Shown here in pieces: positions 36,094 to 49,449 of a DNA stretch of 64,000 bases (position 1 is the stretch's first letter; every line of letters begins with the position of its first letter). Both the position numbers and the translations under genes were made by a program. The notes under the pieces are model-generated. The model saw nothing but the letters and a program-made list of their open reading frames with translations, was not told where the DNA came from and made no database searches. This DNA comes from Helicoverpa zea (taxonomy: Eukaryota > Arthropoda > Insecta > Lepidoptera > Noctuidae), in contig NC_061465.1 of NCBI RefSeq assembly GCF_022581195.2, forward strand, positions 5,086,501 to 5,150,500. The letters are read 5' to 3'.

Positions 36094-39000
36094 AACATTG
36101 TAACGGCTACAATAATTAATAGGCATTATCGGCCGGCCTTACACTTTACTTAGGAAGAAACTTACGATAAATTTCCAAATGTAAAACCACTTTCATTTTT
36201 TACCGAAGCAACTTACATTTGTAAGTTCGGGGCTAAACATACAAAAATACATGTTATACATTCGTACCTGCTTACATTCGTAACTGTTTATTATCATCGA
36301 ATCATAAAGGGAAATGGTCCCGTGGGTTTAGAGCTCGTTTCATTGAGCCGACCCACGGAAACTGGTTTCAAATACGTTTATATGCAAACTTCCTCACACG
36401 TATTGTTTTGTTTCGGGATTCTACAACAATCGAATTGACAGTAAAACCTTGTTTTGTCAGCCATTTTGTAAACCCTGCAATTTGTTGAGAGTACTTGGTA
36501 ATTTATCTTTGGCTCGTGTGAAAACCCATTATGTATATTCATATATTAAGCCAAATAGATCAAACAAGTTAAAGGATTAAGGACGAAAATAAGTTATATG
36601 AATCAAATCAAAAGCCAATTATTCTTCTGCAGAAAGTGACCATGCAGGTAGGTATCTAACATGGCTTGAATGAACAGAGCTTAAGTATCCATTTGAAAGC
36701 AGACCATGGGACAATGCAGCTACATTTTCAGAACCAATAATCACAAAATCCAATATATTCACTTACTAAGCCAAACAAGATTTCAAAAACCTTGATAAGC
36801 TAAAGTATATTTGTGTAAAAATAAAATATCAGTGTTACTCGCACCAATTTAAGCAACCCAACCTTTGTATATAAAAGGGAACAGTGAATATGAAAGAAAC
36901 CTTTTTGACAAATGGTTCCCTTTTTTTGTGTGACGTGATTCGTCTCACCTGTTACGTCTCAATCTTACTTTACCTTGATCACCAAATGGTTGTAGTAGTG
37001 TTCTCAACTAAGTAATATTGCACGAAGAAAGTTTCTCATTACATTTCACGAGAGAACTCCAAAGAAATTATGTTGATGTATGAGATATAGCGTCATTAGT
37101 CACCGTCTTGTAACTGATGGCGACTGGCCGTTGGAAAGCCAGGAATAATCGCATTACTCTTGTCTGATAATGATTAACGTCCCCTCTGTGACTATGATAC
37201 GCCCTGACTTTCTTATTGTTATAGTCGATCAATATCAAAATGTGTTAAAAACAGTCGTCAGTATATGCAACATTTTTGACACAAAAATAGGTCAAGTAAA
37301 TAATACAAAATGGCAGTACCAAAGCAATAACAATAATAATAAACCGCCAGCCACTTAATGTAACCATCAGAGAACATCAAACGCCCACATAAATTATGTT
37401 CTTAACTCGGCTTTCAATAAGGCCATTTTCTGTACGAACCTTATTTGACAGCCATCAATTTCAATTTCCATAGTAATAATTTTCAGTTCAATTTTCCTGA
37501 TCCCTTGCATCATTATAGAATTTCTCGGTTTTATCGCAAAACAGGTAACTGTACCCCCGAAGCCGCTTGAGGTACGTTTAGCTGCCACAAATCTAGAATT
37601 GCCTCGATACTCGTGTTACGAAATTGGAAGTTCAAAATCGGAGGTAATCGGCATCAAGTTTTAACAAGGGCTATCCGACGGTGGAACTCGACAATTCTGA
37701 ACTACGTACCCACCGAACAAATATTACCATCATATGAAACCATAATATCGGAATACAGCCAAGTTTAATTAAATTTGTGGAGGGATACGCGTAAAAGTTT
37801 TGATACCTATTTACTGTTGTTGTGAAACTTATAACTTTCATAAATATCTCCTCTATAATAATAAAGTCATATGGTAACCAGCTACTAAAGTTAACACAAC
37901 TGACTTTTTTCCTTTATTCAGTCTTAACTATAAAAAATACTAATGTGATGGCCCTAGGTCTCAAATATTAACTAGAAGTAAAAGTAAACTCTCTAGGGTT
38001 TTCCTTTTAAAAACTAATTGCATACATGCACAAGCAATTTTTACTGTATGTGGTGGATAACATTTTGTATTATTCACTGTCAGATTAGGTTTTTTGTTGT
38101 TTTAGCTAACGCTGTTCGTTCGTAAAACAAAAGCGTGTCAGCGGGCGAAATCCTCGCGCTCATCAATTCATATCACGTCATAACTACACTCGGATACACA
38201 AACCTACTCGAACATTCTGTGAATCGCTACAGCCTTGAGCGCCCAGTAATCTAGCACATATAACGATTACTGTATTTCGCACGAAAGCATCTAAGTGCGC
38301 TCCGATGGCCTCTACTCGTGCAGAATATTATACCCAAGTCTGCATGTGAATATCTTAGGCACCTGCGTCAAAGGACTCGATATATAGGTAGGACATCAAA
38401 GGATCACATAGACTTCAACTAACGCAAAATAAATTAAGTGACACAACTCTCCTCAACTTTGGTAATAAACAGAGCTTCTCAATTCTAACTTTTAATTCGA
38501 AAAGGTTTGTACGGTCTCGTGAATGCTTTAGAGACTTCTTCAAATAATTTACCATTCAAATTGCATTACAACATAGGAATTTTGTACAAACATTTTTCAA
38601 TTCACGTACAAAAGCTTTGGTTTGGAACATCCAACAATGAATACCAGAGACTAACGCAGGATTCACAATGAACGCTGGGAGCTGCCTACGGTAACAAAGC
38701 ATGTCCAATATTGGAGCGACCCGACACGTAACACGATAACATCAAATACCTGAATAAAGACCAATCATGCTTAACGAGATGCCCATAGTCATAGGAAACC
38801 TATTTTGTAGACCAGGACCTAATGTAAAGGTCTACATTGGGTCTATAACATTAGGTTATCGAAATTTTGAAGTCTGTGAATTTAAATTTAAAAGTAAGAC
38901 TGTGAATTTACCGCAGCCAAATAGGGTCCCCCATAAGTTCACCATGAGGCCTGTCCTTGGTGTTAACTTGTCAGCATTTATTTGATGCTCAGTTAATCTA

Positions 39001-42000
39001 AATTGCGGCCTAAGCTCCATTAACTCGTTAAACATTTCTAATGTATTAACTGTTCCACTTTGTATGTAAGTTTATTTGCGCTTGACAGAGCGTTTAGTAA
39101 TGCAAAAGTTGTTTGTTCTCTCAAAACTCAGCGTTGTTTCCAATTCTAATTTAGAATTCACCGTGTAGGTACAGGAAAACGAACAAGTACCAACAGAATA
39201 AGCACAAATTAGATAATAAAGTTCTGGGCGATCAATTTCGTGCCAAAACTCTGTATGGCGAAGTTAACTGCGATCAATTCTGTGAAATTCTATACCTACT
39301 TAATGGACTCTTTCACGCCAAAATATGTCGTTACAGAGAGCGTATTATTTGTTGAGGACTAATTGAATGAAGCGGCCCGGAGGCCGACAGGCAGCAGCCG
39401 CGGGCGACGGGACGCACTCAACAAAATTCATTTAAAACTTTACCCGTCCCCATCAATCAAAAACCAATCTAAATTGAACAACATTCCCGTTTGTTCATGG
39501 ACTATTCTTTAAAAAAATTAACGACTTAAAAGCAGCCGATTCGAGTGCCATTATACGGCTATTGCGAACGAGGGCATAAACTGCCTTTATGATGGTAGCA
39601 GGAAACTGCACAAAAGATGGAAATCCAACATGAAATTTAATTGAGAAAATACCTGAGAAGTACAGTAAAGTCGGCTTGTGAATGTCTAATTGGTTGCGTT
39701 GTATGAAACAGGTTGGTAAGCTCTCCTTTGCTGGGATTTAGTTTCCCGCTTCGAATACCTACACAGCTTCCATGAAATGGTAACGTGATATTCATTGCAT
39801 TGAACAGAAATATTATCCATGACACAGGTCAGATACATCGTTTCTAAAAAAGGAATACTTCATGAAGCTCAAACTTTTGTAGCATGCTTAGCAAATGGTG
39901 TGCGACAAAATTTTAAGTAAAACAAAAACCATTCAGTAAGTGTTATTCATTAGAAGAACCGTCACTAAACCAAACGCCTAATATATAGGTACAAAGGCCT
40001 CCTGATAAATGATCCGTCCACTAATTACGGCTTTTAATCAATGAAAACTTTAGTCAACTATGAATCAGTACATATAGTGGGCTGCAAAATAAACAACCAC
40101 AAAATGATGATAATATGCTAAATAATTTAAATTGCAATGATTTTAAAGGTGGTGATTTTAAAGGTGTTTTATTTACAATTTTCTCTTGATAAAAGTTCAA
40201 GAGCACTTCACTTAGCTACTACTAGCGCCATCTCTGTATCGGTGGCGGACATTCTGTGCAAGCTTTCTTCATTGCGGTTAGCACAGTACCGCCATCTATG
40301 ACTAACAACTTTAACTATGAACTGAAAAGCTAAGCAGCTGGTCTACTACTAGAAAATAGTGTAGAAAGTTCTCACTACATGTCGCTTTTCCAACATTTAA
40401 TTTTTTTCTTTCTCACTGAGTATTCACAGCTGTCATAAATATGAGCGTCTTTTCAGCTTGTGGTGCATTTGATGAATTGCCGTAGTTTATCTACAAAAAT
40501 ATGGTACTGCTCAACTTTATTAACTGTCGAGCAAGGCTTATGAAGACACAATTTGGGTAGAAGAACGATCCGATAAATCATAGAATAAGTATTAAAATCA
40601 CTCATCATCATCACCACTGAAACGAAACAAGAACATAGCTTTTAACGTTGATCACCTTCTTATCTATCATGAGGCACACGGTTTTAGTATTTAATAATGG
40701 TCTCAATAAAAAAGGTCGCTAATATGGACGTTTACTCTTCAGATTTTTCCTTATGACCAGTACGTGAGTTTCTGTAAGTTCTAGAGATTATCCTCACTTT
40801 AACAAACACTTCTTTTTCTCTTACTGAAGAGACGGATTAGATACTAAATTATTATTTCACAATACAAATACCTACAGATAATTCTTCTAAAATAACCAAA
40901 GATAGAACAATAACATAAGCTAAAATTACGAGTTATTTTCGAGATCGCAAATTTGACGTATCAACGGTAATTTTGTGAGTTGACATCTCATAACGTAGGC
41001 CTTTATTTGTTACTTTCTGACACCGAACACGAATCCTCCATTTATACTTTACATAATTAAGGAACAAATAATGCTGTTTATTTCCTTTGTTTGTATAAGA
41101 TTTTAGGTAAGAATTGTAAAGCTGTTGGATAAATAAAATACAAAATTAGAAGGTGCCTACGTTCTTACTTTTATTTTAGGTATATTTGAAATGACATTAC
41201 ATAAATACAGTTACCAATTAACACTAAGGAAAAGTATGATGTTTGTAAGTAAGTTGGCAAGGTTAATTTAAGAACACAACACAACACAAGCAAACACAAT
41301 ACACAGTCTACTTATATCTGTTTCACTACTTCACTTTTTATACTTCAGTCTCTACAAAACATAACACGATCTCAAAAACTGTTCTGATTTTCTACGAAAG
41401 ATTTTATTTTTCAGCGATATTTAGGCCGACCACCTATTCTGACGTTGGTTACCTACGGAAACTGAATTTCACGTCAGAATGATTCGCAACCATGACGTCA
41501 TATTGACGTTACAATGCTTTTTAAAGATTTGATGAATGAGAAAAGTTGGCATCATGTGCCAAAAGTACCTGACCAACGTCAATATAGGAAGACGGCTGCT
41601 CTAAAGACTGATTCTGCAACTAATACGATTAATTTATTTTACCTATTGTTTCAGATGTACAAACTGTTTGATGTGATAATTGTGTATGGGAATTACCCTC
41701 AGTTAGCGCCCTGACCCAATGACCCGGCTTTCGACATGCCTCAGTCCCCCTCACCTCGTCTGCGCCATTACAGGTCCCTGGAAACCAAGCATGGTTATAT
41801 AAACCAAGCATGAAACGTACCAAGCATGAAATCATGAGCATCGAACATCATCCGCAAAACACATGTACGAACCTCGCATGTCTCTCTACTCTAAAATCTG
41901 CTTTAAGTTGAGCCACTTTAAGTTTATTTTTGCATGACAAATCCCAGCAAATTTTGCTTTAAAATTCTTACTTTAATTTCTTAAACTAAAATTCAACAAT

Positions 42001-43665
42001 AGTTTCAGGAACCTAAATAAAGAAAAATAACTTAATTAAACTGCATGGCATTAAAATTAAAATACGTATCTTAAACGCGATAAGCTTTGGTAAACAAACT
42101 TTCGCTTTTTCTTTTCAGTTTATTCTTTTGTTTATTTTTTCTTTTGAGGTTCCAACTATTATTTAAGGATTATCAAAAGGTTGACTTCTAAAACATTATG
42201 TCTATATTTTTTCTATTCACTTCAGTTACAACAGGTCACATATACTTAAAGGTACACACTAAAGGTGACATATTACCTAAAGGTGTTCCTAGTATACTGA
42301 ATTCCGTGTTCTTAATTGGAAGTCTTCCTTAATCAAATCCAAACATAAAAGCGCCGAAAATATAATCATCTGAAAACTCTCTCTCTTATCTCTTTCAAAC
42401 TTTTGAAATCAATCTGCACTTTTCTTAAAACACTACTTCATAACAAACACTCATAAACATATACAATATCATTGTTAAAAGTTAATGAATTATCATAATA
42501 AGTAGTTCATGAGTTATAGCACTGTAGACATAAATGTAGGTAGGCAGGCTCATCTCGATAACTTTTAGTAGTTAAAGTAAATAGGTAAGCAGTTAAAACT
42601 TCGTAGATTAATTCAACCTTTTTAATAGCAAGGTAAAATACTTTAGAATTCTTATAAAATTCTAGATTAAAATTACCTAATTTAATACTTCTTAGAACTT
42701 TTACCAGAAAACATTTGATTAATTACAAAAGTTAAGAAAATTGTTATCGTTCTTTGGATCTGTCACCTAGACATTAGAGTTTTCCGGAAAAGGTTCTAAT
42801 TTAGGAAAGTAGAATGTAATTAGCTTAATTATACCTATTTAGTTTTAAAAATAAATATTTTTCTAACAAAGCTTATTGAACATAACGTCTTTTTTTGTCA
42901 ATTTGACGCTCACTTAATATCAATGACGCAACTCGAATCTCATGTGTTCATTGCCATGTACTGACTTATCTATTACAAGGTACTCTTAAGTTTACAAGAA
43001 AATTGGATCCCATTGCCAATAGATTTCAAACTGACTGAACACATTCCCCGTTTCCACTTCAATAATATCAAACACCGTTTCTCGATCGTCAGTCACACTG
43101 AGGGAAATTCGCTCATCCGAATAGCCGGCAGATAGGTATTATCAAAACATCATGCGTCGACTGACTATGCCGCAACAATAACAATCACAAGCTTTTATCT
43201 AGCGATAGGTGGTGTGTACCTACATCATAAACACGTCTCCAAGGCTCTCGATAAACATGGATATGGGAAAGCACTTTCCACTGATGAAACTTTACCCAAT
43301 TTACACATCCCTGAATTAATCAAGATGATAAGGAACTTGGCATTTGTCGGTGATAATCAATACAATTATAATCCGACAAGAATATTGTAGTATCGCATCA
43401 ATTGTTTATTGATAAAGTAATACACGTCGACAGCTAGGGGAGTGGTTATTACTTAATATCGGTAGTTTGGTTATCAGGCCGGTGATGCGAGCACAAGGGC
43501 GCGATATGTCGCTTCACGCTTATTCGCACCGACTACCGGGTACACGAACCACCATGTATCGTGGTATCAATTTTCGGAATAATAAATCGTTAGTGCAACA
43601 ACTCTCCCAAAGTTTACTATCAGGCAAAAGGCAAGTGTTCTAATGGTGCTTTTATTTTTGTACAG
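36094..43665. other. long stretch upstream of the LIM gene, no exon supported
   Basis: AT-rich. Points noted: a hairpin CCGTGGGT...ACCCACGG near 36322-36360, a GC-rich island at 39370-39412 without a frame, and CCAAGCATG repeated three times at 41785-41832. Upstream exons or a promoter of the gene starting at 43666 may lie here, but I could not pick them from sequence alone. Confidence 0.4.
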
Positions 43666-43877
43666 GACTATGACAGCAATATGTTTCGTTTGCAACCTAC
43701 CAATACTGTCGCATCAAGTGGGCTTGGTTTGGGCTGGAGGCAACGGCTGGGACGAGCTGACACGATCTACCTTAGAAGAATCCACTCTCAGACAGAGACT
43801 CGGCAGTCGGAGGGATTCGGCAGCGCAAGTGTCTTGCCTATCACCGCCGGAGCCAGACGTCGAAAATCAACCCAGAG
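43666..43877 (+). CDS. RRxS-rich LIM protein gene, exon A (likely start exon)
   Basis: The acceptor TTTTATTTTTGTACAG lies just before 43666 and the donor GAG|GTACGC is at 43878. The first ATG in frame (43670) gives MTAICFVCNLPILSHQVG. The Cys-x2-Cys pair (residues 5 and 8) resembles the first knuckle of a LIM domain, but no zinc-binding His or Cys follows at LIM spacing. The exon ends with GSRRDSAAQ, the first of many Arg-Arg-x-Ser motifs, and PDVENQPR plus one base. The phase fits exon B exactly: the joined codon reads Gly. If an upstream coding exon exists, the frame is open for it (phase 2). Confidence 0.65.
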
Positions 43878-43999
43878 GTACGCAGAATATTGTCATTCTT
43901 AACCATGAAACAACGAACATCCAACATCCAACGAACATTTTACGAAATAATTGAATCCATAAAGTATGCAAATATGTCATTAGAATCACTTATTTATAG

Positions 44000-45385
44000 G
44001 TGGACCCCGTCGCCGCCGCTCCTCTTTGGCTCAATTAACCGATATACTGCGCGAGTGGGGTGGCGGGGGCAGCGCGCCCCGACGCCAGCGGGCCCCGCTC
44101 TCCCGGCGAGAGACCCTGGCGGACCTCGCCCGCTCCCTGCCTTGGGCGCGGCACGAACCACCACCGAGGCGCCGACGCGATTCTTCTGCCGACTCAGGCA
44201 TCAAATCCATGGCCTCCAAGCGCCGTGACTCAAAAGCACCTCAAGATTTTCGCGCAGATTTTCCCAACTGGGACCGCAAAGATTCAATAACCATCATGCC
44301 TACCAGAGAACGACGTATCAAGAGACGTGGCTCTGAAGAAAATAAGGAGCGCAGAGACTCAGTAGATGGACATCGCCACCGTCGTGACTCTGTCGCAGCA
44401 CCTCCTAGGATAGTAGCGACCCATAGAAAAAGGCGAACATCACCCCCAACTCCAGCACCACCATCTTTTGTTGATGCATCTTCTGATCCTGGACCCTCTA
44501 CACATATGCCGTGCGTGACTGTAGTTGCTATTCATGAACCAAGCCGATCCGATGGAGAGTGCCAACCTACGATGACAATGCCCACTATCATTACATCTGC
44601 TGTGACACCCTCACCTACATCACCTACACCACCAAACAGTAGTGCCACTCAAACAGTGCAGACTTCCCAAACAACACAATCAGCTCAAGCTACCCAAGCC
44701 ACTCCTGGCGGCCGGTCTCCACCAAACTTAGGTGGTCGTCGGGATTCCACTACCCAATGCGGTCGTGCTCGAAGAGATTCTAGAGCTGCGGCCAGTCCAG
44801 AACGAAGACTCGGTAGGCTACAACGCCAAGCTACTGCCTTTGATGATCCAATAGGACCACCTGGTACTAGACGTAGAGATTCGGGGCCATCACTAGGTCC
44901 TGACGATGAAGGAAGGGCGAGAAGAGATTCTTTAAGCCCTGACTCTGCAGTAAGGCCAAGAAGAGAACGCTCCCAACTAAGTCCTGATCGTGCTGGAGGA
45001 GGTGAGTTAAGTCCATCAGCTGCAAGGCGACGAAGTCGACTACGGAGACAAGCATCATGTGCCAGGATGGGCCGAGCACGAAGCCCAGAATCTAGCTCGT
45101 GCTCGAGTAGAGATCCTAGTCCTTGTGCTCGGCCACCTGAGAGGACAATGATCCGTAGACAATCTACTACTGAAGAAATACTAATAGCCAGAGGCTTTCG
45201 CCGGCAGTCGACTACTGAGGAAATGATTAGATGCAGGAACTTTCGACGACAAAGTTCGCAAAGTGATGATGCTTGTATGCGAGCGCGCGGTCGTCGGGAC
45301 TCCTCAACACAAATACTAGATGGAACTATTGGGACCATGACCGTTGAGACTACGAGCACGTTCTTCGATTCCAGCACACAAACTG
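44000..45385 (+). CDS. RRxS-rich LIM protein gene, exon B (disordered phospho-motif region)
   Basis: One open frame of 462 codons between acceptor TTATTTATAG (43999) and donor ACTG|GTAAGT (45386). It is rich in Arg, Ser, Pro and Thr, has few hydrophobics, and is predicted disordered. About 15-20 basic motifs occur: RRDS at least nine times, plus RRGS, RRTS, RRRS, RRQAS, RRQST twice and RRQSS. They suit basophilic kinases (PKA, PKC or AMPK class) and 14-3-3 docking. Near the N-end two short similar segments, RRSSLAQLTDILREW and SRRETLADLARSLPW, look like amphipathic helices. The middle (44540-44710) is a Thr/Pro/Gln/Ser-rich linker. The end has tandem RRQSTTEE units (45153-45270) and DSSTQT, then one base that joins exon C in phase. 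It is the best-supported host coding exon in the window. I do not recognise the gene name. Confidence 0.9.
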
Positions 45386-45599
45386 GTAAGTTTTTGTTAA
45401 ATATAATTTTATAGAGTACATAACCGTTTTATCATCTTTAGAGCTCAAAACTGTCCTAAAGACAAAATAAGACAAAACGGGCTTTAAAACACATTAATGA
45501 AACTAGTAGTTCCTACAAAGTACCTAAATATCATTGTTGGAAGTATAATACTTTGGTTATTCTGAAAATCGGTATTTGAACTTTATTAAAGTTAACTGT

Positions 45600-46250
45600 A
45601 GTGGCGGGCGGGCGACGAACAACTTTCAGCTAACACGCGCTAAAGAGCTTTTGCGGAACGTGAAACGCATTACAACAGCAAACTCAATCGCTATACAAGC
45701 ACTACTCACTGACAACAGCCATTGCCACGTGCTCGGCCCCCGCCCCTTTTGATCAGCCAATCGATTCACTCGCTGCTCGCTTGTCTCTGTCTCGCGGTAC
45801 TGCTTTACCGACGGGAAGAAGAGGGTTGACGGGTGAAAATCCCTCTTTACCGAGGGAGTGGGGCCCGGTGGCGCCACCGGCGGGCCAGCAGTTTCAGGCG
45901 GCCACTTTGAACTGGCAGCGCGGTCGCGCGGACCACGAGATGAGATGAACGCGAGCGATCGGCGCAGGCTCGCCCGCCCGCGCCCTGTCATCTGTTGCCG
46001 AATGCTGCCATGTTTACTAGAACGAAAGTGACGTGCTGTACACAACGAATAACCTCAAATAACATAACATTGACAGCCTAAATTCGCGAGAAAAAATTCG
46101 TGAGCAATACTCCAACGTAGACGTTACAACGAATCTTGTTTTCCTATAAAATACAGTTGTAGCCGAAGTAGAATCCCGGTTTGTGTTATTAAATATTATT
46201 TGACAATCCACAGTTTGTACTCTCGGGAAAATATATTTTTGTTGTATGTT
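45600..46250 (+). promoter_or_regulatory. CpG-rich internal promoter candidate
   Basis: An abrupt GC- and CpG-rich block (45600-46020) in an AT-rich intron, about 0.2 kb after exon B. It contains CACGTG (45726-45731), AGCCAATCG (CCAAT-box-like), CCCCGCCCC and GGCGCCACCGGCG. It is followed by ordinary AT-rich DNA and, 0.5 kb on, a strong splice donor. I infer an alternative promoter for a shorter isoform. The 139-codon minus frame at 45626-46045 is probably a by-product of GC content. Confidence 0.5.
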
Positions 46251-46526
46251 TTGCTGCTCGTGTCGTGAAAAGGTTTACGTGATAAGAATAGTTTCTTATC
46301 AGCCAGTGTCATCAGTGAAACACAATATTTACTAAGGACGAAATTGTAAATAAGTGTACTGTAAAATAACAAAACACCAAGTAGTAGTCGTGTCGTAAAT
46401 AAATGTTAGCGTTAAAATTAATGTCGTATTAAGTATATCCTTGTTTAGATATATTAAGACATAAAAAGTCCTTATACTTAATCGCAAGTTAAATCACGTG
46501 TGTCATCATTGAGCCGAAACGATATG
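46251..46526 (+). other. putative alternative first exon (5' end undetermined)
   Basis: It ends AACGATATG|GTAAGTG at 46526/46527, a near-perfect donor directly after an ATG. Joining it directly to exon C (phase 1) would put the LIM codons out of frame and reach an early stop. So either the ATG is not used, the first coding exon being further on, or an unseen exon lies between. Confidence 0.4.
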
Positions 46527-47419
46527 GTAAGTGTATTGCTACTAATACATTTCCGATAAATTTCTATTTAAATTACGGTATGGGGTGGATATTGACGTAC
46601 CTCGCCGTCTATTTAATTCTGATATAGATACTTATGTTACAAGTTAGAAACTTAAACCATGTGTAATGATGACTATAAGCCTATTGTCATGTGAATCAAT
46701 TTGTTTACATTTTAATTTAGTTGCTCCACGATATAACCAAACTTAAAAAGCCCTTAAATATTTGAATAAGTGTACCTAAATACAAAATCAAATAATTAAA
46801 CTTTCAAAATGTATTTAACAAAACTAAATTGGGATAAAAATAAATGTCACTAGAATTTAAAGCTCTATACTGGTTCTCAAACCCCTTCACTACATACTGT
46901 CTCAAACATTTACCTCGGAATTTTCCTAAAAAAGTCTGTTTAAAAAAAACACAAACAGTTTGTGACATCGTTTTCTTTTAGCAATCACATTCAGGATGGG
47001 TACCCTTTGATATAATTGTCCGCCCCACTGAAAAACGACAAAGGGACAAAGCCCTTTGAAAATCGAGATGGCATAGATATTGTGATGGTCTCTCGTCAAC
47101 CGCGTTCTATCGTTAATTCAATAGTTCAGTGGTGCCTATTGATTCTGGTCTGCATTTGAACTAAAATCAAGTTGCTTCCTCAATTCCTTATTGTTTCTGA
47201 ACTGTTCTTCTGAAAGTTTACAGGAGGTTTTATATTTTATTTATTTATACTGCACACAGGTTGCCCGGTTGATCGAAATTACATATGTACTACTGCACAT
47301 AAGTTTTGGTTCTAGAGAAAATGATAAAACAAGAAAAAAAGCCTGAAAATATTACTCACTTCGCTATTGCGGTCCACTGATTTCACGTGCTTATTTTTGT
47401 ACAAATTATTCAGATCATA
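46527..47419. other. intron, no exon seen
   Basis: AT-rich DNA between the candidate first exon and the left Helitron. No splice-bounded frame found. Confidence 0.5.
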
Positions 47420-48289
47420 TCTATACATATAATAAATCTGTAGAAAAGTAATTTTTGTACATTGAAGAAATTGGCAAAAAAAATAGCCAGCATTTTAAAG
47501 GATAACTAACAGAACCCATTTCCATCATTTTTGTCATTTTTGTCTGTTTGTCTGTTTATCTGTTTGTTTGTTCGGGATTCACGTAAAATCTACGAATTAA
47601 ATGCAGACAATGCTTATATACAAAAACTCTACGTAGCTTGGGGTATTACTTAGTTTTTGTTTCATCGAAATCGATTCACTCTATCAAAAGATATGATTAA
47701 TTTTGTGAATTCAAGATGTAAAATATTACGACACGCAATCTTTTTGTCAAAACTGTACATTTGAATGTTGTACTTATATTAGTTGATCGGCCTATTATTA
47801 ATCTTTACACAGAAAATCACACCTTAATAAGTAACTTCGGAAGAAAAAAAAATATGAAAATTTTGTTTAGCCAAGGTTAAAGTAGCTCCATCTGTGGTAA
47901 ATAAAATACATCATCAATTTGTCAAAGGAGCGAGGTGGTAAATGACAATATTACCATACATTCTTTATAGAGGATTATTATTTCAACAGATGGAGTTGTG
48001 TATTTTCCGTAATTCACCATATTTTAAGACGAAGTGTAATTTTTCGATAGACATTTCAATAGTGTTTGTCAGTTTGCCGTGCCACATCAAAATCCAACCA
48101 TAATTATTACCTTGATGAAAGGAAAATTAATAGTTCTCGGCCAAATTTAAAACGGTGCCATCTAAATTATTTTTTGAACATTATGTCAAAAATGATGACT
48201 TTAGTGGAACAATTAATTATCATTTAAAGTTGCAGATGGAGTTCATATCAGGATTTTTTCATAAACATAGTTTAGCTTATCTTCCACTA

Positions 48290-49306
48290 ATGTGGTGGCC
48301 TTAAAACAAATTACTTTGAGTGAGTAGTATTAAGTAGACCTTAATTATTTTTTTCTGATGCAAAATATGTAAACTTAATCCTAGAAGAAATGAGGATCTA
48401 TCTCTCGCAAGCGCTGCTAAGCGTGAGGTAGGTAATGTAGGATTCTGTAGCTTTAAAAACAAGCCCAGATACAAAGTGCAGATAAGAAATGGGAGCTTTC
48501 TCGATTTAATACCATACACACGTAAAATGCTTTATGCGTCTGAAAACGTACAAATTACGCGCCGCATATCAGAGACATGTTTACTTTCAACTTCTGATCG
48601 CAAATACACTGTTCACGATTACGAACAGTCTCAGTAAGACCCGAGCCAAGTCTAAAAAAACACCTTTTATATAAAACTACGTTTGATGTCATTTAATCAC
48701 AAAGACAGAATTGTTCTCTGTTGCAAATCCTATCCACCTATATCCTATCCTAATCCAGAATGCATTGCAGGTGTGCATTGCACAAAAACCAATGGTATCC
48801 TATTCGAGAAGTCAAAAGACTTGACCTGCTAACGTCAGCTTCTGCGCTAAGCAAGTGTTCTTAATAGTAATGAGGTGAATAAATTTTCAGAAACCACAAT
48901 AACAGTAGGAGCCAAAGCGTATGATCGCTTCATAGAGCTCTGATTGGCCCCAGGTGACCAAGTCAGCTCTGATTTGTTCGTTCATCAGATCCTTGAAAGT
49001 GTTTCGATGGATACTTACTGTCGTCCTGTTTACGTGTGACACAAAATATGGTACATAAACGTCCTCCGCAAGAGCGAAATTTTCCCGGTGTGCGGTAGTG
49101 ACGCACAGTATACAACACTTATGTTTCTTTTGATTTGCTGGCTCCACCAAGAAATGGCAAATTGCGAGCGTACATTTTGAAAATCTTGGCAAAACTGCAG
49201 GTTTCAAGTACGAACACATGAAGTGGACTCGCACAGATACGTACATTTTGCCTATTCGTGAACTAATGCAAACATTTCGGTGGAGTCCCGGCTTAGGCCA
49301 CCACAT
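48290..49306. mobile_element. TIR element nested in the Helitron
   Basis: ATGTGGTGGCCTTA at the left and TAGGCCACCACAT at the right are inverted, each bordered outside by TA. This fits a TA target. A 139-codon frame (49306-48887, minus) starts with the ATG of the right TIR itself. It is Cys/His-containing but unrecognised and has no catalytic triad that I can see. The same block is mirrored at about 58836-59852. Confidence 0.6.
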
Positions 49307-49449
49307 TAGGCGTGCGTGATCCTCGGGCGTGTGAGTAGTAATGTGGGGTCAGCCTTACCATAGTGAGTAAGTGCACAGAAAATCCCCGTCATACAAGTGT
49401 TTCTCCCCAGTAGTGAAACTATCCTACCCTATGCGCCTGCTGATGATGA

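Noticed and set aside
35803..36095. two ORFs also found at 14790-15121
   Set aside because: They are reading frames through the same SINE, in antisense to its tRNA-like head.
44685..45377. 230-codon minus-strand ORF opposite exon B
   Set aside because: It mirrors the Arg/Ser-rich exon. The plus frame is longer, splice-bounded and phase-matched with two other exons.
45626..46045. 139-codon minus-strand ORF
   Set aside because: It lies in the CpG-rich block, where stop codons are rare by composition. No motif or splice context.
48887..49306. host gene encoding the 139-residue protein
   Set aside because: It is repeated identically in the opposite Helitron and starts in a transposon TIR, so it is element sequence, not a host gene.
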